A DNA stretch of 64,000 nt from Pseudoips prasinana (lineage: Eukaryota > Arthropoda > Insecta > Lepidoptera > Nolidae), in the NCBI GenBank assembly GCA_951640165.1, contig OX621252.1:25813934-25877933 (forward strand), in the 5' to 3' direction. The position numbers were made by a program, and so were the translations under genes. The notes below the pieces were generated by a model, which had not been told where the DNA came from, made no database searches, and saw only the letters and a program-made list of their open reading frames with translations. This document shows, one piece after another, positions 21,226 through 31,700 of the stretch; within the stretch, counting starts at the first letter, position 1, and every line of letters begins with the position of its first letter.

Positions 21226-24200
21226 GAGCATAAGACGTAGAAAACATGAACTTATTTACCTCATAAATAAATATCACCCATCTGTCATTGCCGTCTCGGA
21301 GACATGGTTGATGCCTGGATCTAGGTTCAGGGTGTCAGGTTACTCCTGCCTTCGGGATGACAGGGCTGATGGATATGCAGGTAGTGCTTTGCTTATAAAG
21401 CGTTCCATTAATTTTACCCAAATCCCTCTCCCTTCTGTTCCCCCAGATATTAATGTGGTGGCCTTAAGGGCTTTCAATATTACATTCCTTTCTATATATA
21501 TTCCCCATCCACATTCTTATTTGATCCCTGATATTTTGTGTTGCATTTCTTCAGTTCCTCCTCCTATCATTCTTATGGGAGATTTTAACGCTCACCATTA
21601 CTCTTGGGGCTCTAGTCGTAATGACTCTTTTGCCCAGGCCCTTCTTGAAATTTTTGATGATTCAAACCTTTGTGTTATCAATAATGGTGCACCTACACGT
21701 AGAGTACTCCCCTCTCAAAATCCTAACTGTGCTGTTGATCTTACAGTTTGCTCAGCTTCTTTAGCTTCTAACCTTTCCTGGACCACTTTATCCCATTCCT
21801 ACGGTAGTGACCATTTCCCTATTCTAATTTCTCTCTCTGTCAGGGTACAACCAACTACCAACTTTACACCTTCCCTTAAGTACCGCCTATCTAATGTTGA
21901 CTGGCCATCCTATTCTTTATCGCTTGACTCCTGGCTTCAATCTCTACCCACATTTGAAAAGAGCAATATTTTAGAATCCTATTCGAAGTTTTTAGATTTG
22001 ATCATCGCCACTGCTGATGAGCAGATTCCTATTAAAAAACCATTTAAACACAGAGTCTCTACCCCGTGGTGGGATGCAGAATGCTCTGCAGCGGTTAAAG
22101 ACAGGAAAATAGCAGAAGCTGAGTACAATTCAGTGATGACTAGGGAAAACTTTTTAAATTATCAAAAAAAAGCTGCCTTAGCCATTAGGATTCTTTCAAA
22201 AAAGAAGAAGGAAGGATGGTTCAACTATTGTAAAAGTCTTTCTCCAAGGTCACCTTCTACACTAGTCTGGAAGCAGATAAAACGGTATAGAGGTTCACTC
22301 AATGCTTTAAATATAACATGTAATGACCCCTCCTCATGGATTGAAGCCTTCTCAAATAAACTCTCTCCTCCATCTGTCCCTTATATGGATAATTTCCCTT
22401 CCGTTCCTAGTCATCTACCTGGCTCAAATGCTTTGGACAGCTCATTCCAGTTTCATGAACTTCAACTAGCTCTTGATGGTTTGGTGGATTCATCTCCTGG
22501 TTCAGATGGGATTCCATACTCCTTTATAAAGAACTCTTCTGATAGCTGTAAGTCAAAATTTTTAATTTATATAAACAATTTTTTTGATGATGGATTAGTT
22601 CCTGATTCCTGGAAAAAGCAAATAATCATCCCCATTCTCAAAACAGGTAAGGATCCATCAGATCCTAACAGTTATAGACCAATAGCTTTATCCTCTGTAA
22701 TGACAAAAATCACTGAACATATGATAAAACACCGGCTTGAGTGGTTTGTGGAGAGTAAAAACTTGTTGGCGAAAACTCAGTTCGGATTTAGAAAGGGGAT
22801 GTCCACGCTGGATAGTTTAAGCTTACTTACTACTGACATTCGACTTTCTCTCTTTAAAAAAGAATATCTAGTTGGAGTTTTCCTTGATGTCTCCTCAGCA
22901 TATGACAATGTGATTCTTCCGGTACTCAGGAATAAACTTATTCATGATCTGAGCATCCCTGAGAAGTTGGCTCGTTTCATATGTAATCTGCTCATGCAAA
23001 GGTCTATCTCCATTAAATATCAAAATTCCCTCCTCTCTCCCAGAACAGTATGGAAGGGCCTTCCCCAAGGTTCAGTACTTAGTCCCCTATTGTATAATCT
23101 TTACACTTATGACTTGGAACGATCTGTTGACTCTTTCTGCCAAATTTTACAATATGCTGATGACTTAGCTCTTTATGTCCCTGAGAAGTTTTTAGACAAA
23201 GCGGTTATCCGACTGAACCATGCCCTCGAATACCTTTCTGTTTGGCTTTCTCAGCATGGGCTGTCTCTTTCAGCCCCCAAGAGCACTTGCGTGGTATTCA
23301 CCAACAAGAGATTGGTTCCCCCAATTAATATTAAGTTTCATAATGAGACTATCCCCCAGGATAATAAGGTAAAATTTCTTGGTGTTTGGTTGGACTCTAA
23401 ACTGTCAGGTATTGCTCACACGGATTATTTAGCTCAAAAATGTGAAAGGAACATTAATGTACTGCGCTCCTTATCTGGTGTTTGGTGGGGGGCTCATCCT
23501 GTTACTCAAAAGCTTCTTTACAATGCTATAATCCGAAGCCACTTGGACTATGGTATGTTCCTACTCGATCCTGCCAATCAATCAGGCCTTCAAAAATTGG
23601 ATAAAATTCAATCCAAATGTCTTCGTATTATATTGGGTGCTATGAAATCTTCCCCAATCAATGCAATGCAGGTTGAGTGTGGGGATCCTCCCCTCTCTCT
23701 ACGTAGACAATTTCTGGCCAACCGCTTCTTCTTTAAAATAGTCCAAAACTCTGATCATCCTTTACTAGTAAAACTAGAAGAACTATCCATTGTTTTCAAT
23801 AGTGTTGACCGCCACTCGCGTAATATCCCACCGTGCCTTCTACGTTCTTACCTTCAGTTCTCTCGCCTTCCTTTTCCAACCTATCAAACTTCGTTATTAC
23901 CTTCTTACTCTACCCCATATGAAGCCTTAACATTCCATCCCAATATTGTTCTGGACTTTGGGATAGACAAGGATACCATTGAAGCTAACACATTTTTTGC
24001 TTTCAAGCTGCAGACTGAATTTAAAGATTGGCTACCTATTTACACAGATGCTTCTAAATCCTCTAATGACAGCCCAGTCGGTGCTGCGGTTTGGATCCCC
24101 TCTACCCGCATTATATTAAATTATAAATTTCCTTCTGTTACATCTATCTTTACCGGTGAATCACTTGCTATCTTAGAAGCCATTCGCTTCATTAAGGCTC

Positions 24201-24898
24201 ATAACCTTAATAATTCCATCATATTTTCTGACTCCAAAAGTTGTTTAGAGGCAATTTTGTCAAACCCTTTTCGGTCCAAATCCAGGTTTCCTATTATCCT
24301 TCAGATTAGAGAGATAATGTACCAATGTCATATTCTTGGTATCAATTTGAATTTAGTTTGGATACCTGGTCACTCTGGGATCTGTGGTAATGAATCGGCT
24401 GATGTGTGTGCTAGAAATGCTATCCGAATAGGCTCCTCTGAATTCTCCCAAATTTATTGTCATGACATATGCACGACACTGAAACCCGCCTTGTATAAAT
24501 CATGGACGAAAGTATGGTGTATATCTAAAACCGTCAAAGGCAAGTTTTATGGAGACATTCAACCTGACATTCCATGCAAGCCCTGGTTTGCCAAACATAA
24601 ACATCTGGACAAAATCTCTACCTCCACCATCTGCCGCTTAAGACTTAATCATGCATGCACCCCTGTATATTTGTCCAAACTTAGAATTAAAGATTCCTCT
24701 TTATGTGAATGTGGCTTAGATGAGGGTCATGCCAACCATTTGTTTTTTAGCTGCCCTAGATTGAAATACTCTTTATATGACGCCATTCCTTCTCATGTGC
24801 CCCGACCATTCTCTTTTAAAATCCTCCTATCTCTTGTAAATACCCCATTGGTAAACATATTGTATAAATTTATAAAAATCAATAAAATTAAACTATAA
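21191..24898 (+). CDS. ORF2: endonuclease, reverse transcriptase and RNase H
   Basis: This 1,235-residue intact polyprotein copies and integrates the element. Domains in order: APE-type endonuclease, residues about 7-215 (LLQWNTKSIRRRKHEL at the start, SETWL near 33, GDFNAHH near 127, SDHFPI near 205); reverse transcriptase, about 480-740 (PGSDGIPYSFI, FRKGMSTLDSL, FLDVSSAYDNV, GLPQGSVLSPLLYNLYTYDL, catalytic YADD near 655); RNase H, about 945-1075 (YTDASK, E in GESLAILEAI, FSDSKSC near 1012, IPGHSGICGNESAD); and a C-terminal Cys/His knuckle near 1172 (CECGLDEGHANHLFFSC). The ATG at 21191 sits just before the endonuclease and inside ORF1, so translation probably relies on reinitiation or readthrough coupling. 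All catalytic motifs are present. Confidence 0.95.
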   Translation: MDLVSLLQWNTKSIRRRKHELIYLINKYHPSVIAVSETWLMPGSRFRVSGYSCLRDDRADGYAGSALLIKRSINFTQIPLPSVPPDINVVALRAFNITFLSIYIPHPHSYLIPDILCCISSVPPPIILMGDFNAHHYSWGSSRNDSFAQALLEIFDDSNLCVINNGAPTRRVLPSQNPNCAVDLTVCSASLASNLSWTTLSHSYGSDHFPILISLSVRVQPTTNFTPSLKYRLSNVDWPSYSLSLDSWLQSLPTFEKSNILESYSKFLDLIIATADEQIPIKKPFKHRVSTPWWDAECSAAVKDRKIAEAEYNSVMTRENFLNYQKKAALAIRILSKKKKEGWFNYCKSLSPRSPSTLVWKQIKRYRGSLNALNITCNDPSSWIEAFSNKLSPPSVPYMDNFPSVPSHLPGSNALDSSFQFHELQLALDGLVDSSPGSDGIPYSFIKNSSDSCKSKFLIYINNFFDDGLVPDSWKKQIIIPILKTGKDPSDPNSYRPIALSSVMTKITEHMIKHRLEWFVESKNLLAKTQFGFRKGMSTLDSLSLLTTDIRLSLFKKEYLVGVFLDVSSAYDNVILPVLRNKLIHDLSIPEKLARFICNLLMQRSISIKYQNSLLSPRTVWKGLPQGSVLSPLLYNLYTYDLERSVDSFCQILQYADDLALYVPEKFLDKAVIRLNHALEYLSVWLSQHGLSLSAPKSTCVVFTNKRLVPPINIKFHNETIPQDNKVKFLGVWLDSKLSGIAHTDYLAQKCERNINVLRSLSGVWWGAHPVTQKLLYNAIIRSHLDYGMFLLDPANQSGLQKLDKIQSKCLRIILGAMKSSPINAMQVECGDPPLSLRRQFLANRFFFKIVQNSDHPLLVKLEELSIVFNSVDRHSRNIPPCLLRSYLQFSRLPFPTYQTSLLPSYSTPYEALTFHPNIVLDFGIDKDTIEANTFFAFKLQTEFKDWLPIYTDASKSSNDSPVGAAVWIPSTRIILNYKFPSVTSIFTGESLAILEAIRFIKAHNLNNSIIFSDSKSCLEAILSNPFRSKSRFPIILQIREIMYQCHILGINLNLVWIPGHSGICGNESADVCARNAIRIGSSEFSQIYCHDICTTLKPALYKSWTKVWCISKTVKGKFYGDIQPDIPCKPWFAKHKHLDKISTSTICRLRLNHACTPVYLSKLRIKDSSLCECGLDEGHANHLFFSCPRLKYSLYDAIPSHVPRPFSFKILLSLVNTPLVNILYKFIKINKIKL

Positions 24899-25149
24899 CG
24901 TATATATTTATATAATAATTGTTATTTGTGATTGTAAAATATATTGTTTATATATTTGTGTCTGTTCTGTGTTGTTGTAGATAACTACTGCGTTACCAAA
25001 ATCTCTACAGCTGCAAATTGTGGACGCTCTTTTGACCGTACAATCTCCTTCGTTTGACGGCCTATCACTACACCCTGACATTGGCGAAATTGTGGTCGTT
25101 TATCCACAAAAGCCATTAAAGAAGAATTGAATTGAATTGAAGGAGTGTA

Positions 25150-25548
25150 TCTGGGAAAACTCAGTAGATGAGTTTCAATTCACAATTTAATTTTCGTTAT
25201 TTTTTTTAATCACTAGAAAGAACAGAAAATAAATAAATTGGCGTATAAGTCTATAATTGCCAAAACTGTAACAAAATACAGTCATGTTGAAGTTTATATG
25301 ATAAAAGAAATAGCTAATATTAGGCATTCCGAATTATAGCAGGTATCAAAATAATAAATCGCGCAATCGTGTCCCATCACTACTAATTACTTCGATGAAT
25401 ACGAATACTTGCCTAATGTCAACAAATCTCATCCGTCCAGCTTCGCTGATTCATGTGTTATATTGTAAACAAATAAATATTACGCATCATTTTAAATTTT
25501 TCACTCACACTGCGCTTTCACCTATGATGGTGAACAGACGGCTAAATC
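25150..25548. other. Upstream region of the cystatin/cathepsin gene
   Basis: 399 bases between the retrotransposon and the start codon. AT-rich, with the CACTCACACTGCGCTTTCACC run at 25503-25522 shortly before the ATG at 25549. The promoter of the gene is expected here, but no decisive core motif was found. The retrotransposon thus sits about 400 bases upstream of the coding start. Confidence 0.35.
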
Positions 25549-25716
25549 ATGTTTAACTTAATTGTTTTGAAGTTATTGTTATTTTCTTTCTGTTTGTGTG
25601 AAATAAGTGTGGACAAAAAGGAAAAGTTGCTGAATGGCTTGATAAACATATATAATAATTTGCCAGAACGGCAGTATACATGTGATGAAGGATTTATCAG
25701 GGATATCCAGGAGTTG
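25549..25716 (+). CDS. Cystatin/cathepsin exon 1: signal peptide and start of cystatin 1
   Basis: 56 codons, [20 protein letters not shown] (signal peptide), then [18 protein letters not shown] and IRDIQEL. The donor GTAAGT lies at 25717-25722, phase 0. Joined to the exon at 28690 it makes QELDGNTYQI, a variant of the cystatin Q-x-V-x-G loop. Confidence 0.85.
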
Positions 25717-28700
25717 GTAAGTGATATACGCATTATTTCATATTAAATATTACAGTAAAATATAAAAAAAATAATTATGAAGTATAATTTTTTTAAGGCC
25801 ATGGTTATCACATTGCTGGCCTTTGGCATTATCTTAATTGGTTTATCTGAGTAGCTTTTCTATGTTTTGCAAGATGTTTTATAATATATTATACCTACTA
25901 CAATTAAATTAAGTGGATAGGTTATTTCTTTACTTACTTATAGATCCATACTGATACACACTAATACTATATAAATAAAACAGATACATACTAATAGACT
26001 ACAGTCATCAATATTTTTAAATAAATTGTACAATGTAACCTTGACCTCTTCTAAAGAAACATATACAAGTTTTGGTCAGTGGGTATTTTTAGGTTTAGTT
26101 ATTTAGTTGGAGGATTGTTTTCTACACTTTGCCTCCTGATTGGGCTATTGTGTCTGAACTTATTTGGCTACTTGAACCATTTCAGTTCTGTCCTGAAATC
26201 CAGGACACAATGAAAACTTTGGTTGAGGTTGTCAAGCAGTGTTTTTGGTAATTTAGGAACTTTGGCTGATGGCAGGCAGCATTCTTGCAGTATAGCAGTA
26301 TGTGTGCTGATGCTCTATTTTTCATTTTTATTTTCAATACACACTCTTCACATGGAGCTGGCTGTGATGCCGATGATGCCTCGAAGAGGTGTTTGTTTAA
26401 TGTGCAGTATCTGGTGATTGTGCTTATCACCATGCACAGAACTTTCCTGTTCAGGTGTAATAGAGTTCAGAGATGTAAAATTTGTTTTGTCTGTCTTTGT
26501 GACTCCTAGATGCATCCACTCTTTTTCATGATACTGTATGGTTTTCTCATGCAGCCATGTTTTCAGTTGGTTTAAAAGTATTGGTACTATAGGTTCAGGT
26601 CCCATTGTTGTCTTTTCTGATCCCTTTTCTTGCTGATTGGTCCAGTGTCCTTACTTTGGCTCATTCAGTGCTTGGCCCATGACTTTTTCAGACCATGGGC
26701 ATAAAACAGCACTTTAATAGTATTTGTTTTTTATTTTGTGTTTCCATTTTTAGTTCAGTTACCAACACAACCTTATGTGGTTCAATAAAACGAATTTTTG
26801 TAAATAATTTATTATATTAAAAATAAAATTGACTGATACAGAATATTCTATGCTTTTTATAGAGCATATTTTTTAATATTGCAACTTTGGTATAATATCA
26901 CATTTATTAGTATCAAATCATATACTTTTGCCAGAAAATGTCTTTATCATCTATTTTTTTTAAAAGACATCGTCCGCACAGGCAATCTATTCCCTGTGTC
27001 GCAGGGTACTTTACAAACAAATAATAGATAGACACAAACTACATCCAGACTCAGACTCACAACTATTTATGGGTCACACAAATAGTTGTACGGCGCGGGA
27101 CTCGCACTGCAATACGAAGTGGCGAGGCAACTGTCTTAGCCGCTGCACCACACATGCAGTTAAATATACATAAATATTCGCTAATCAGTCTCCTGCATTA
27201 TTGAATAACTGTCTCATAGTTGATTATAATTTAAATTACAGATAGGTATTATTTACAGAATAATATATGCTATTTATTAGGACAAAACACAGAAAAAAAA
27301 TACTAATAAAATTTTGTCTGAACTGAATTGAACTAGTAATTTCCTAGTAATCCACTGTGCCCTTAAATTTTCATGTGACCTTGTTGTTCGATGAGATCTT
27401 TTCGAGTGTACAGTGGCACTCCAGGATGAGTCCACTGTTAAACTTAAACTCTGTTTTGAGCGACATGGTTTCGGTTTCTTTCAAGTACTATGTATTTATT
27501 GTATAAGACCCTCTTTGTACCTTAATTTCACACAATAAATATTGATTGATTGATCATCCAGGCGTGCCCTCTTCGCCATGCTTGCTTTCGGGGCTTGTCT
27601 TCGACTTGGTGATTTGCTGCTTTGCGTGGTCCTCGTTTATGGCAGGGATTATTTCTGCTATGAGCTCAGCTGGACCCTGTTACGGCTTGGTCGCCTTGGG
27701 TGTTACGCTACGTCAGCCATGGTTGAGGCTGAGTTGGCATGCCAGCGTCACCAGCGCTTGCCGGGTGTTCCTGCTGGGCTTGTACTGTCGTCGCATCAAC
27801 CATTTGGCTACGCTGCTCGGTCGGAGGAGCGTGGACCGTCAGGCTCGCTGCTTTTCGCTGGCGGTTGTTGCGCACGCGTTACACGGTACTGTGTTTTCTA
27901 TTGGTTCCACTGACTGGACCGTGATTCTGTGTGTTTCGTCCGCCGCGTAGCCATTGCGTGGCGATTTCTTACCAGTCGTCTTGGTGTATCCGGAGACGGT
28001 TTTCGTGCGCATATTGCGGCTGCGTCTGTCGACTCGACACGGCATCTGCTAGGGGCTGGTGGTTTCAGGTACTTCGCTAGGTCTGGCCATGGCCAGCCTA
28101 AGTAGTTTTAGCGCTGTTCTGTGATATGAATTTTATATTGCCATCTTTCACATTTATCCCATGAGTAGCTAGGGAAATACATATACGGCCGCCCATATAG
28201 GTCGAAGGGCAGGAGTTATTTTCCGAGATGCCCTGGTATCTTAAGAAGTGGCGCAAGTAATGTGTCTTTGAAGCATCAGTGGAAATGGTCACATAGTTCC
28301 AAGTGCTTAATAGCACAATCTTTGGTGGATAAGCACCTTTATTTTAAGATGTTGCCTTATAAGTAGATCACGGCATGACATTGGACTGTTCCAGTTCAAT
28401 GCTTCAAAGACAAAACAGTCAGAGGCATATCATTCTATTATTGTATGTTAATAAGTTGGCACCATCTTGAATAAACCTGTATAGGCGGATATGTAAGTGG
28501 GACTGTTATACTGCGTAACTAATAGTGTTTGCTGCACCTTATTTCATTTTCAGCGAGAAGACAAGAATTATAAATGCATGGCAATGTGGTATTCCAGTCC
28601 CACCAACAAAAGAATATGTCGGTAAATAACAAGTCCATGATACTAACTGAGAGTATTGTTAAATTATTAATAAATATAACAATTTGCAGGATGGCAACAC

Positions 28701-31700
28701 ATACCAAATAGAAGCCCATTTAAGAGCTGCAAATAAACTTTTGAAATGTACAGCTACTGTACGGGATTCTGATAAAAATGTGATCAGTCTAGTCAATAAT
28801 GACCTTCAGTGTGAGGATAGTAATGATCCAGTGAACCATAGTATAGAACAGACTCCTGACGTTCAAGGTCATAGTTCTGAGCATCAAGACCAAACTTCTG
28901 AGCATACTGCAACTGAAGTCCAAAATTCTGACCTTGGAATACAAAATCCTGTGCCTACAGGTCAAAATCATAACCCAGAACCTCAGATTCAAAACCCTAC
29001 AGCACAGAGCACAGAACCTCACATTGAGAATCTTGAGCCACAAGTCCAGAATCCAGATCCACAAGTTCAGAATGCAGAGCCACAAGTCCAGAATCCAGAG
29101 CCACAAGTCCAGAATCCAGATCCACAAGTTCAGAAACCAGAGCCACAAGTCCAGAATCCAGAACCACAAGCGCAAAATCCCGAGCCTGAAGTCAGTACTC
29201 CCAAGCCTGGAAGAAGAAACTCGGTGGAGCTTGATAGTGAAGTACAATCAGAACCCGATGTAAGTGACGTTCTATTATATTAAATTTCCATGTATATTTA
29301 GCTGCTTATTATCACTTTTAACTTCAATTTCAGCTAAATTTATCATTGCAAGGTTTGTGCAACATTTTCGGTACTGTTTGTATTTTTTATTAAGGTGAGA
29401 AAACACTAGAGAGCTTCTTGTAGTCTTTAAAGGAAGGTAATAAAACATGGTGCAATGGTTGACAGCTATATTACGACTGGTCCGACACACAGGTTTCCCA
29501 AATACCCACATACATTACACTTCTTTATGACGTTGTACTAATAAGTATGTGTTAAATTAGAGTAAAAATACATCATCATAACAGCTGTAAGAAGTCCATT
29601 GCTGGACAATAGCCTCCCCCAAGAATCAGCTTTGGGGATTTGCCATAGTCGCTACGCTTGGCAGACGGGGTGGCGATCGCAGTAAGATGGTCATAGTACT
29701 CATAGTACTCAGAAAGAAGGTACTGCCCATCCTCAGATAGATTCCCTCGGTTCGATTTCTACGCACCCCACGGGATTAAATAGGGTGATGATATTCTGCT
29801 ATTCAGCGTCACCACACAGCAAGAAAAAAACACATACATATAAAAAACACTATAAAATTTGACAAAATCGTTAATTGTCAGTATAATTTGCCCACAATTA
29901 ACGGTTTCGGCAAATTGTCTCGCAATTAATGGTTTTGTTAGATTTTCGTTATGATGAAGATTTGCTTGGGCAGATCTTTTTAAGCTGCTCAGTAAGCCCC
30001 TCACATAGCTTAATAGACCGATAGAGTAACGTGCCATCTAAAGAATGGAGAATCACATAAATTGAACCCTTCTACAGACATAACGCGCCTTAACGGACCC
30101 GTGCGCGTTATGTCTGCTTACGCTTGGCATATGCTTGGCGGTGCTAGAAGATACTTGCCTTACACGCCGTACGTCGTAGGTTCATCCAGGACCTATATGT
30201 GTGTGCATGAACATATCTGTTTGTCCTGAGTCTGGGTGTAATTATCTATATAAGTATATGAGTTATCTGGTTTCCATATAACAAGCTCTGCTTAGTCTCA
30301 AGTTCTTTGTTATTATTTTATATACCTAACCTTCCCATACGCTTGCTGTATGCTTGCTATGTATTGCTTGCTGTAACAAGTAGCACTAGGTGATACTTGT
30401 TCAATAGTAAGTATAGGGTAAACAAACAGATAATTATAAGTATAGGAAATTTCAAGTGGAAATGCTTAACTTTCTTTGTCTGCATAATGATAGCAAATAT
30501 ACCTAACTCTATCTATTCTTACAGATAACCTTATATATATATCGGCGTAAGTTCTAGGTTACTTATAATTGTGTTTATATGTCAAGGGTATATCATGCGT
30601 GGGAGTTGTGACCACATTACGCTTTATACAAAGCAACTTCAATATTACGTATTCTTAAAATTTACATTTTAAAAATGATAACTCTTCAACAGTCAATTTT
30701 AAGAAGAGTTACCATTTTAAATTGTAAAGGATAACTCATGTTATTTACGTGTACTAGGTGGACTACTTTGTTGGTCTAGCAGCAGCATTCAATCGTTGAT
30801 GATAATGAGGTCCTATGATCAAATCCGGGGTCAGGCGAAATGTGTTATTGTAATTTTTGGCTAGAAAAACACCCAGTAGTATCTCATAATATGGAAGTTG
30901 GCGTTGTTATACGCCCGTGCCTCAGAAAGCGCGTAAAGTAATATGTCTTGCTTGGGTGGCTAGACTTCGTTGAGATTGACCGTTGTAGTAGAGACTTGGA
31001 GTCGATACGGTCGGGAACGGTATACCTACTACCCTATACCTATGCTCCGGTCTACCGTTTCCATCTCGTCAGGAGATCATCTTTTGTTTTTCCTTTATGG
31101 GTTCATTGTCCGTCTGCCTACCAAGGCCCTTTTTTATCAGGAGCGCGTATTGGTATCAAGTCACTTTAGATTATAGATTTACAACAGCTAGATTATGTTG
31201 TAAGTGCTAGATGCATGTAAGTGTCTCGAGGTTTCTTTTCTCGATCCGGCCATTGCACTCGCGCTTCATACATATGATTATGCAAGTACATACATACATA
31301 GACTCACGCCTGTTTCTATCAATTTGTCACAATCCCTGCACACCTCTTTTACTGATATTATATTCTTCATATATGCTCGCCGGTTTAGGGTACTTGCTGT
31401 ATTGTGGATGGAAATTCAAAGTATTCTAGCAATAAAGAATTTTGATTGATTGATTGATTACCACATTTTGTATTAGCGGATTTAATATGTTAACTGTAAC
31501 TACAATACTATTTATTTATTTATGACTCGGAATACCAACAGCTATACAAAAAAAATTATTAATATTATTTACAGAAGGAAACCAAAAGCCAACTACAGGT
31601 TTTCACGGATAGCGACTGATACACACTAAGTAAATGGAATGTTAGATGTTATTGTTATATAGATTATTATATAAGAATATATTCTAGCATATAAGAATCT

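Larger units (their letters stand above)
19572..25149 (+). mobile_element. Full-length I-type non-LTR retrotransposon with target-site duplication
   Basis: AAGGAGTGTA at 19572-19581 is repeated at 25140-25149, flanking an element of about 5.56 kb (19582-25139). The 5' UTR holds two tandem copies of GTGTAGTGTGTCCTGGGTT. ORF1 (19808-21225) and ORF2 (21191-24898) overlap by 35 bases in different frames. The 3' end is a GAATTGAATTGA simple-repeat tail without a long poly-A, as in I-group elements. An RNase H domain and a three-knuckle gag fit the I/Nimb side of the Jockey-I group. The sharp duplication and one visible lesion indicate a young insertion. Confidence 0.9.

Noticed and set aside
26182..26605. 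Overlapping open frames on both strands in intron 1
   Set aside because: No domain, no splice support, and similar length on both strands, as expected by chance.
27546..27950. Plus-strand frames of 111-134 codons in the GC-rich block
   Set aside because: High GC lowers stop frequency; the composition is not protein-like and no motif was recognised.
28789..29263. A minus-strand frame of 152 codons and a plus-strand frame of 109 codons over the PQVQN region
   Set aside because: The 21-base period keeps several frames open at once; splice sites and the cystatin match support only the phase-0 plus frame.
30655..30735. AT-rich imperfect palindrome around AAGAGTTACCATTTT
   Set aside because: Several mismatches and low complexity; likely chance in AT-rich DNA.
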